Of a DNA stretch of 64,000 bases, positions 45,261-50,731 are shown in pieces; within the stretch, counting starts at the first letter, position 1, and each line of letters starts with the position of its first letter. The stretch is taken from positions 18,569 to 82,568 of the forward strand of contig JAVBUO010000013.1 in assembly GCA_031555315.1 (NCBI GenBank), written 5' to 3'. Below the pieces are notes generated by a model. The model saw only the letters and a program-made list of their open reading frames with translations. It made no database searches and was not told where the DNA came from. Source of the stretch: JAVBJV01 sp031555315 (lineage in GTDB: Bacteria; Pseudomonadota; Alphaproteobacteria; Acetobacterales; Acetobacteraceae). The translations under genes were made by a program, and so were the position numbers.

Positions 45261-45668
45261 TTACAACCCGCCGCGCAGGGCGTCCACATGGCGGCGGATG
45301 TCCAGCATGCGCGGGATGCCGCCCTCGATCATCGCCTCGATGGGGGTCAGGTTGTCGAACAGCGCGCCGGCATTGCGCAGTTGCGGCCAGCGGTCGGCCA
45401 TGTCGTCGGCGAACAGCAGGTGCAGCCCCTTGAACATGCCGATCAGCGCCGATGCGCGCATCATCTGATCCTGGCTGAGTACCCCGGCCCAACTGCCGCG
45501 CTGCATGCGGTCCCAGGTGCTGGGCGACACGCCGAGCAGCGCCGCCATCTGGTCCCCGGCCAGCTTCCATGCCGGCAGCAGATTGCGCAGCGCGGCCAGT
45601 GCAACGGGGGTCAGCCGGGCACGGTTGGCTTCAAGCGCGAAGGTCTGCGGGGCGCTGGTCATGGGCAT
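45261..45668 (-). CDS. Xre/MbcA/ParS-type antitoxin
   Basis: This 135-residue protein has a predicted helix-turn-helix in the first half (LAGDQMAALLGVSPSTWDRM, 37-56) and a C-terminal toxin-binding domain (FDNLTPIEAMIEGGIPRMLD) of the Xre-MbcA-ParS type. It should neutralise the RES toxin encoded next and repress its own promoter. Starts at 45668 or 45662 are equally likely, and neither has a clear ribosome site; longer upstream frames run into the AT-rich spacer. An odd-centred palindrome just upstream fits autoregulation. Confidence 0.87.
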   Translation of the reverse strand: MPMTSAPQTFALEANRARLTPVALAALRNLLPAWKLAGDQMAALLGVSPSTWDRMQRGSWAGVLSQDQMMRASALIGMFKGLHLLFADDMADRWPQLRNAGALFDNLTPIEAMIEGGIPRMLDIRRHVDALRGGL

Positions 45669-45680
45669 GGCGGTAAATCT

Positions 45681-45693
45681 GTCAGCAGCTGAC
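45681..45693 (-). promoter_or_regulatory. Palindromic operator candidate for the TA module
   Basis: GTCAGC-A-GCTGAC is a perfect 6+6 palindrome with one central base. It lies 12 bases upstream of the antitoxin start and next to a TATATA run (45695-45700) that could be its -10 box on the minus strand. The overlap of operator and promoter suits autorepression by the antitoxin. Confidence 0.55.
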
Positions 45694-46080
45694 GATATAT
45701 ACAACATCAGGTGATGGGGAATGGCGTATCGTCCGTGAGTATATTTGTTTTTAAAATGGTTGTCTGAAATGTTCATCCATACCGGGTGCGAAAGATTAGC
45801 GGCTACGATTACTGGCCTGGCGGAAAGAGGTATTTGGAATATAGTCATACAAAAAACTAGCAAATTTTGTTTTTATTAAAAATGATAATATATCATGCTA
45901 AATATAGCTAAAAATTGATTTTAAACTTAACGAATAATATTTAAGTTGGCGATTTTTCAGTTAAAATATATAAAACAAGGGCATAGTTCACTGCATTTTC
46001 CAGGCATAATAGATGGATCTGTATTATATGGTGGCGGTGATTATGAAGTAAATGTAGATTTATAGATGAGGAAAAATAGC
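45694..46080. other. AT-rich spacer upstream of the small-peptide genes
   Basis: This is about 390 bases between the TA module and the first small peptide gene. It is strongly A/T-rich from 45840 on. It contains the promoter at 45946-45974 and a 12-codon hydrophobic reading frame (MDLYYMVAVIMK, from 46013) with no clear ribosome site. No gene is called. Confidence 0.5.
45946..45974 (+). promoter_or_regulatory. Sigma70-like promoter for peptide 1
   Basis: TTGGCG and TATAAA are separated by exactly 17 bases, in an AT-rich setting. The predicted transcript would start near 45982 and leave a leader of about 100 bases before peptide 1. Confidence 0.55.
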
Positions 46081-46245
46081 ATGAGTGAGACCAGTCACAG
46101 CCGTATCACGGAAATCACCCCCGAAGAGCTGGAAATGATGCCGGTGGCAGGTGCCGGGATCTTTGACGATATCCATAAAGAAATCAATAAGATGATTTGC
46201 AGAGTGAGAGCTAAATACTACCCTTATTTGCCGCAGTGCGCTTAA
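46081..46245 (+). CDS. Small leader-type peptide 1 (GG/GA leader, Cys-containing core)
   Basis: This 54-residue peptide starts MSETSHSRITEITPEELEMM and reaches a double-glycine-like VAGAG at residues 22-26. The leader matches that of peptide 3 (shared MSE, ITEIT, EE, E and small-residue cleavage site), which supports it as a real gene. The putative core of about 29 residues (GIFDDIHKEINKMICRV..., ending YLPQCA) is mildly basic and holds two Cys. A GAGGA box lies nine bases before the ATG. By analogy the leader would be cut after the GA by a C39-type peptidase during export. No immunity gene is evident. Confidence 0.65.
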   Translation: MSETSHSRITEITPEELEMMPVAGAGIFDDIHKEINKMICRVRAKYYPYLPQCA

Positions 46246-46368
46246 TGTTCCGGAGTGATGCCGGATAGACGGGGCCCCGTCTTGAATTCTTTTGAGCATT
46301 ACACGGTTGACGAGGCGTCCGGAGAGGGCACTCGGGCGTCTGGTCGACTGTTCATGGGAACGGGTTCG

Positions 46369-46584
46369 ATGACAAAAATTATGAAAACAGAATATCCCTG
46401 TGTGGAACTGGCAGATCACGACCTTGAAGATGTGAGTGGCGGAGTGGTGCGGCCTGGCGATCCGCCGGTGCGGGTCGATGGGCAGTGGTGGCCGCGGCGG
46501 CCGCCGCCTACAACGATCTGTTTCGATTCTGTGATTTACGGGAAGCCTGTCTGTATCATAGTAACTCCTAAATATCCGATGTGA
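46369..46584 (+). CDS. Small leader-type peptide 2 (VSGG leader, Pro-rich core)
   Basis: This 71-residue peptide has the leader motif CVELADHDLEDVSGG at residues 11-25, nearly identical to the leader of peptide 5 (CTELADHELETVSGG). The core of about 46 residues begins VVRPGDPPVRVDGQWWPRR, is rich in Pro and Trp, and has two Cys (TICFDS, KPVCII). Starts at 46369 (used), 46354 and 46381 are all in frame. The frame is open further back to 46255, but the leader fits a short N-terminus. Base composition is closer to the chromosome than in peptides 3 and 4. A strong terminator follows about 95 bases downstream. Confidence 0.65.
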   Translation: MTKIMKTEYPCVELADHDLEDVSGGVVRPGDPPVRVDGQWWPRRPPPTTICFDSVIYGKPVCIIVTPKYPM

Positions 46585-46677
46585 CTGACCTTCCCGAGGC
46601 GCGGCGGATCTGTTGAATCGCGTGCGCGATGACGGTTCTGCTGTTTCCAGGGGAAATCAGCAGCAATGCCTGACCGG

Positions 46678-46716
46678 ACGATGCGCAGTAGAAAATACTG
46701 CGCATCGTTTTGTTTT
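46678..46716 (+). terminator. Rho-independent terminator after peptide 2
   Basis: A perfect 13-bp stem (ACGATGCGCAGTA and its complement) with a GAAAA loop, followed by TTTTGTTTT. This is textbook form and ends the peptide 1-2 transcript. Confidence 0.88.
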
Positions 46717-46998
46717 GGATGTTCGTGCGAAATCTCTCAGATGAATGCTTGGCCGGAAGGGGAAGGTGCAAGCGGAGAGGAAGTGATAGACGAGACATTT
46801 TGGTTATTGAATAAATATTCAAAAATTTATTTGTTCCGATTTCGTATAATTTTATCGTAAAAATAGCCATATGGGAGTGAGGGAAATTCAGAATATAGTC
46901 ACAATATATATTGATAAATTTATTAATTAGCAAAATTAAGCATGTTTTTGGTTTATATAGTATGATATTAACTATAATAATAAAGTATTGAATTTAAT

Positions 46999-47027
46999 TT
47001 GAATGTGCTTTTCAAGTTTTGTATAAA
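46999..47027 (+). promoter_or_regulatory. Sigma70-like promoter for peptides 3-5
   Basis: TTGAAT and TATAAA are separated by exactly 17 bases. The same -10 sequence and spacing are seen upstream of peptide 1. It predicts a 5' leader of about 140 bases before peptide 3. Confidence 0.6.
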
Positions 47028-47176
47028 TTGTCCGGTATTCATCATTGATGCTGTGTGATGAAATGCGGACTTTAGTGGTAAATAAAAATTTTGTCTTATC
47101 GTTATGATGTCTGTGTAGAGGCGAGTTTTTTTATATCATTTCTGATGGGCAAATATATCTTAGGGGATATCTGGTA

Positions 47177-47395
47177 ATGAGTGAAATTGCCGATGTGCAG
47201 ATTACGGAAATAACCATTGAAGAAATGGAGCAATTTTCCATTTCTGGGGGAAAAATAAATTGGGCTGAAGTCGGCTGGGCTGTTGGTGGATTTGTAACGG
47301 GAGGGGCTACTGGAGCTTTAGCGCTGTGGGGTGGTTATAAAGCTTATCAAGCAGTTGACCGAGCTGGTTATAATAGTAACAGAATGAAGTGCTGA
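47177..47395 (+). CDS. Small leader-type peptide 3 (GG leader, Gly-zipper hydrophobic core)
   Basis: This 72-residue peptide has the leader MSEIADVQITEITIEEMEQF, then SISGG at residues 21-25. The core of about 47 residues (from KINWAEVGWAVGG) has a hydrophobic stretch with repeated small-xxx-small spacing (GGFVTGGATGALALWGG), then a polar tail ending in a C-terminal Cys (NSNRMKC). Such Gly-zipper helices are typical of pore-forming class II bacteriocins. AGGGGA lies nine bases before the ATG. It is followed 58 bases later by peptide 4 with a second hydrophobic core, so the two could act as a pair. Codon use is AT-leaning, unlike the chromosome. Confidence 0.72.
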   Translation: MSEIADVQITEITIEEMEQFSISGGKINWAEVGWAVGGFVTGGATGALALWGGYKAYQAVDRAGYNSNRMKC

Positions 47396-47453
47396 TAAAC
47401 GGTATAAAATATCAATTTTTTGAAGAAACAACAAAACACTTGGTGAGTAAAAA

Positions 47454-47657
47454 ATGAGTATGGAAATTATTGATCTGTCAGAGAAAGATCTGGATCAAGT
47501 TGCTGGAGGCTTTGCGTGGGTAGCTGTTGAAGCAATTGCGGTGGCCGTTGGAGCTGCGGTTGCTGTTGGGACTGTTATCTATAACAGAGGGAAAGACCGG
47601 GCGGAGCGGGACAATAAAAAAGATCAGGTTCAGAGAAGAGGCTGCTACGCTAAGTAA
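47454..47657 (+). CDS. Small leader-type peptide 4 (VAGG leader, Ala/Val-rich core)
   Basis: This 67-residue peptide has the short double-glycine leader IIDLSEKDLDQVAGG at residues 5-19. The core of about 48 residues has one hydrophobic helix of Ala, Val and Gly (AVEAIAVAVGAAVAVGTVIY), then a highly charged tail (NRGKDRAERDNKKDQ) and one Cys near the end (RRGCYAK). The leader has the classical LSxxDLxxVxGG spacing of substrates of C39-peptidase ABC exporters. A GGTGAG box precedes the ATG. It is probably co-transcribed with peptide 3. Confidence 0.72.
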   Translation: MSMEIIDLSEKDLDQVAGGFAWVAVEAIAVAVGAAVAVGTVIYNRGKDRAERDNKKDQVQRRGCYAK

Positions 47658-47753
47658 GTGTTAAACTGAATTTTCTAAAATATTCGACTCGGCAAGGCGC
47701 TCTGGAAAATACCCAAAACGTCTTGTTGTCTCTATTACTTTGAGAGAAATATA

Positions 47754-47957
47754 GTGCTGAAAAATATCAACACTGACAAACGGTCAGGAACTCGTTGCAC
47801 TGAACTGGCAGACCACGAACTGGAAACGGTAAGCGGTGGGACGGCTCAATCACAAATGGGATGCGACTGGCGGTCTCGGCTGGAGTGGCAACGTTATATG
47901 CGGATACCATATCGGTGGTATCAGACGCCAGAGGGTGAATGGCGCCTCGCATGTTGA
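47754..47957 (+). CDS. Small leader-type peptide 5 (VSGG leader, aromatic/basic core)
   Basis: This 67-residue peptide starts at a GTG (47754) with GAGAG upstream. The leader CTELADHELETVSGG (15-29) is a close copy of that in peptide 2. The core of about 38 residues (TAQSQMGCDWRSRLEWQRYM...) is rich in Trp, Tyr and Arg and has two Cys, one at the very C-terminus (GEWRLAC). That would allow one disulfide spanning nearly the whole core. The stop codon lies inside a 15-base direct duplication. A terminator follows about 50 bases downstream. Confidence 0.7.
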   Translation: MLKNINTDKRSGTRCTELADHELETVSGGTAQSQMGCDWRSRLEWQRYMRIPYRWYQTPEGEWRLAC

Positions 47958-47969
47958 ATGGCACCTCGC
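47936..47969 (+). repeat. Direct repeat spanning the peptide 5 stop codon
   Basis: TGAATGGCGCCTCGC (47936-47950) and TGAATGGCACCTCGC (47955-47969) match at 14 of 15 bases, 19 bases apart. The second copy begins with the stop codon of peptide 5 and would encode EWHLAV in another frame. Confidence 0.6.
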
Positions 47970-48005
47970 GGTATAACTTTCTCTTAAACTGACGAAACGA
48001 AATCC

Positions 48006-48034
48006 CCGCCCGGCCCGCCAGCCGGGCGGTTTTT
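48006..48034 (+). terminator. Rho-independent terminator after peptide 5
   Basis: A perfect 9-bp GC stem (CCGCCCGGC and its complement) with a 6-base loop, followed by TTTTT. It ends the peptide 3-5 transcript exactly at the border with the convergent mlaF gene. Confidence 0.85.
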
Positions 48035-48826
48035 CTAGCGCCGCAGTTCCATCTGGATCGGCCCTTCGCGGTTGCCGTGGGTGAACTGGTCGACCATCGC
48101 ATTGCCGCTGTCCATCAACGACCCCGCCGGGCCGGTCCAGACGATGCGGCCCTTGTGGATCATCGCCGCCATGTCGCCGATGCGGCGCGCGCTGGCCATG
48201 TCGTGGGTGATCGAAATGGCGGTGGCGCCCAGGCGCTTCACCTGCTCGACGATCAGCCCGTCGATCACCGCCGCCATGATCGGATCCAGCCCGGTGGTCG
48301 GTTCGTCGAAAAACAGGATCTCGGGCCGCGCGGCGATCGCCCGCGCCAGTCCGACGCGCTTTTGCATCCCGCCCGACAGCTCCGACGGATACAGATCGCC
48401 CACCGAGGCCGCCATGCCGACCTGGGCGAGGATCTCGCCGGCGATATGCTTGGCATCGGCGCGCGAGGCCTTGCGCTGGGCCAGAATGCCGAAGGCGACG
48501 TTCTCCCACACCGGCAGGCTGTCGAACAGCGCCGAATTCTGGAACAGCATGCCGATGCGGCTGCGCACCGCCTCGCGCTCGCTTTTGTCCATGGCCAGAA
48601 TGTCCTGACCGTCGATCTCGATCGTGCCGCTGTCGGGCTCGAAGATGCCGAGCACGCATTTCAGCAGCACCGACTTGCCGGACCCCGACCCGCCGATCAC
48701 CACCAGCGACGTGCCGGATGCGACCTCCAGATCCACACCGTCCAGCACCACCTTGCTGCCGAAGGTCTTGCGCAGGTTGCGGATACGGATCTTGGGGGTC
48801 TGGGTCATGGTGTCGTGCGGGGTCAT
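48035..48826 (-). CDS. mlaF: Mla-type phospholipid ABC transporter, ATPase
   Basis: This 263-residue ABC ATPase has Walker A IGGSGSGKS, the Q-loop LFQNSALFDSLPVWENV that marks the MlaF/Ttg2A group, the signature LSGGMQKRVGLARAIA and Walker B ILFFDEPTTGLDP. With the MlaE permease it moves phospholipids between the membranes to keep outer-membrane asymmetry. It overlaps mlaE by four bases. The substrate-channel protein MlaD and periplasmic MlaC are not adjacent. A start at 48808 (MTQTPKIRIR) is also possible. Confidence 0.94.
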   Translation of the reverse strand: MTPHDTMTQTPKIRIRNLRKTFGSKVVLDGVDLEVASGTSLVVIGGSGSGKSVLLKCVLGIFEPDSGTIEIDGQDILAMDKSEREAVRSRIGMLFQNSALFDSLPVWENVAFGILAQRKASRADAKHIAGEILAQVGMAASVGDLYPSELSGGMQKRVGLARAIAARPEILFFDEPTTGLDPIMAAVIDGLIVEQVKRLGATAISITHDMASARRIGDMAAMIHKGRIVWTGPAGSLMDSGNAMVDQFTHGNREGPIQMELRR

Positions 48827-49608
48827 CGGGCGAAGAACAGTTCGGTCAGGATGTAATCGAACGCGAAGATCATGATCGACGAGGCAACGACCGCCGCGGT
48901 GGTCGCCGACCCCACGCCCTGCGCGCCGCCTTTGGACGAATAGCCATGGTAACAGCCCATCAGCGCAATGACGAAGCCGAACACCGCCGCCTTGGTCAGG
49001 CTGAGCGAGATGTCTTCCATGCGCAGGTAATCGAAGGTCCGGTCCAGGTACGATGTGGAATTGAACCCCAGCTTGAACACGGCGACGATGAAACCGCCCA
49101 TCACCCCCAGAATGTTGGCGACCGTCACCAGTATCGGCAGCGCGACGGTGCCGGCCAGCAGGCGCGGCGCGACCAGATATTTCATCGGGTTGGTGGACAG
49201 GGTCGAGAGCGCCTCGATCTGATCGGTGACGCGCATCGTGCCGATCTCGGCCGCCATCGCCGCGCCGACCCGCCCGGCCACCATCAGCGCCGCCATCACC
49301 GGCCCCAGTTCGCGCACGATCGACAGCACCACGACGGTGGCGACCGCCCCTTCGGCCGAGAAGCGCGAAAACCCGCTATAGGATTGCAGCGCCAGCACCA
49401 TGCCGGTGAACACCGCGGTCAGCGAAACGACCGGCAGGCTGAAATACGCGAATTCGATCAGGGCGCGCAAAAACAGCCGCCCGTAGAACGGCGGGCGCAG
49501 GATGTGCGAAACGCCTTCGAGCGCGAACAGGCCGATCCGCCCGGTTTCCGCCAGCAGGCCCAGAACGGTGCGTCCGATGGCGGCGAGGAAGTCGAGCAGA
49601 TATGTCAT
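48823..49608 (-). CDS. mlaE: Mla-type phospholipid ABC transporter, permease
   Basis: This 261-residue MlaE permease has five or so helices and the conserved segments TAVFTGMVLALQSYSGF, VRELGPVMAALMVAGRVGAAMAAEIGTMRVTDQIEAL and the last-helix GCYHGYSSKGGAQGVG. It pairs with the MlaF ATPase encoded downstream. Its ATG overlaps the alr stop by four bases, giving an alr-mlaE-mlaF transcript. The link to alr is positional rather than functional. Confidence 0.95.
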   Translation of the reverse strand: MTYLLDFLAAIGRTVLGLLAETGRIGLFALEGVSHILRPPFYGRLFLRALIEFAYFSLPVVSLTAVFTGMVLALQSYSGFSRFSAEGAVATVVVLSIVRELGPVMAALMVAGRVGAAMAAEIGTMRVTDQIEALSTLSTNPMKYLVAPRLLAGTVALPILVTVANILGVMGGFIVAVFKLGFNSTSYLDRTFDYLRMEDISLSLTKAAVFGFVIALMGCYHGYSSKGGAQGVGSATTAAVVASSIMIFAFDYILTELFFAR

Positions 49609-50705
49609 GCGCCGATATACTGCCGCACGAAGCGGCGTCCCAGAGTCGTCAGAATTTCATAGCCGTTGGTGCCCGCCTGTTGCCCCAGCAAGTCGGGCGG
49701 AACCGACGGGCCGATCAGTTCCAGCATGCTGCCGGGCACCAGATCGGGAGCGTTGGTCGCGTCGAACGTCATGAGGTCCATCGAGATGCGGCCGGCCATC
49801 GGCAGCATCTGGCCGTTGAAACAGGCACTGGCCTGAGTCGACAGAATCCGCGGGTATCCGTCGGCATAACCGACGCCGACGGTGGCGATGCGCGCCGTGT
49901 GTCTGGCTTCCCAGGTGGCGTTGTAACCCACGCTGGTACCGGCGGCGATGCTGCGCACCTGCAGCACACAGGCTTCCAGCTTGAGCGGGATGTGCATCGG
50001 GTTCGGTTTATCGGGGGTGGGGTTGATCCCGTACAGCGCCGCGCCGGGGCGGGCGAGGTCGGACGCATAATCCGTGCCGAGAAAGATCCCCGACGAATTG
50101 GCAAAACTGCGCAGCGGCGCTTTCAGCCGCGCGCAGGCGTCGGCGAAACGGATGCGCTGTTTGGCGTTCAACGGGTGGTGCGGTTCGTCGGCGCAAGCCA
50201 GATGGGTCATCACGTAGCGCAGCGAGATGCCATACAACCAGGCGGAATTGCTGGTCAGCAGGCCGATATCCTCGGGCGGCAGGCCGAGCCGCGCCATGCC
50301 GGTGTCGATATGCAGCAGCGCGGGCAGCGTGCGACCCAACAGGCGCGCGTACTGGCTCCAGCGGCTGATGTCGTCCATCGAATTGAGGACCGGAATAATA
50401 TCGTGTTTGACGAAAGCGGCTTCGTCGCCCGGCAGGATGCCGCCCAGCACATAGATGGTCGCGTCGCGCAGATGCGGGGTCAGCGCCACCGCTTCGCCCA
50501 GCTGGGCGACGAAGAAATGCGTGCATCCCTCGCGCCGCAGGCGTTTGGCGATCGGAACGGCGCCCAACCCGTAACCGTCCGCCTTGACGACCGCCGCCAC
50601 CGGGCCGCGATGCGCATGACACAGGGTCTTCCAGTTCGCCGCGATGGCGTTCAGGTCGACGGTCAGAATGGCGTTACCGCGCATAGGGCCTGTGCATGTA
50701 TTCAT
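49605..50705 (-). CDS. alr: Alanine racemase
   Basis: This 366-residue fold-type III PLP racemase supplies D-alanine for peptidoglycan. It has the PLP lysine in AAVVKADGYGLGA (Lys41) and the second catalytic Tyr in SVGYNATW, with GYADGYPR and the C-terminal beta domain. The start could be 50705 (used here) or 50684; neither has a strong ribosome site. A frame extending to 50885 is antisense-free only by chance and overlaps dnaB. It follows dnaB by 26 bases. Confidence 0.95.
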   Translation of the reverse strand: MNTCTGPMRGNAILTVDLNAIAANWKTLCHAHRGPVAAVVKADGYGLGAVPIAKRLRREGCTHFFVAQLGEAVALTPHLRDATIYVLGGILPGDEAAFVKHDIIPVLNSMDDISRWSQYARLLGRTLPALLHIDTGMARLGLPPEDIGLLTSNSAWLYGISLRYVMTHLACADEPHHPLNAKQRIRFADACARLKAPLRSFANSSGIFLGTDYASDLARPGAALYGINPTPDKPNPMHIPLKLEACVLQVRSIAAGTSVGYNATWEARHTARIATVGVGYADGYPRILSTQASACFNGQMLPMAGRISMDLMTFDATNAPDLVPGSMLELIGPSVPPDLLGQQAGTNGYEILTTLGRRFVRQYIGA

Positions 50706-50731
50706 TCGGGGGCGGTCTTTCCGGCTGGGCT

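Larger units (their letters stand above)
46585..47176. other. Intergenic region between peptide genes 2 and 3
   Basis: This holds a terminator (46678-46716) and a promoter (46999-47027). The first 200 bases have chromosome-like composition; from 46800 the DNA is extremely A/T-rich (10 G/C in the 60 bases from 46921). Reading frames here (46666-46860 on plus, 46568-46933 on minus) run across the terminator hairpin and show no leader, ribosome site or family match. No gene is called. Confidence 0.5.

Noticed and set aside
46666..46860. 64-codon plus-strand frame after peptide 2
   Set aside because: It contains the terminator stem, has no double-glycine leader and ends in AT-rich filler.
46568..46933. 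121-codon minus-strand frame in the peptide islet
   Set aside because: It crosses the peptide 2 terminator and AT-rich promoter DNA, has no ribosome site and no recognisable domain; an immunity gene was considered but there is no membrane helix or conserved feature to support it.
48035..49608. mlaF-mlaE as the exporter of the small peptides
   Set aside because: The ATPase and permease carry Mla-type signatures, there is no C39 peptidase domain, and they belong to the alr-mlaE-mlaF core block on the opposite strand.
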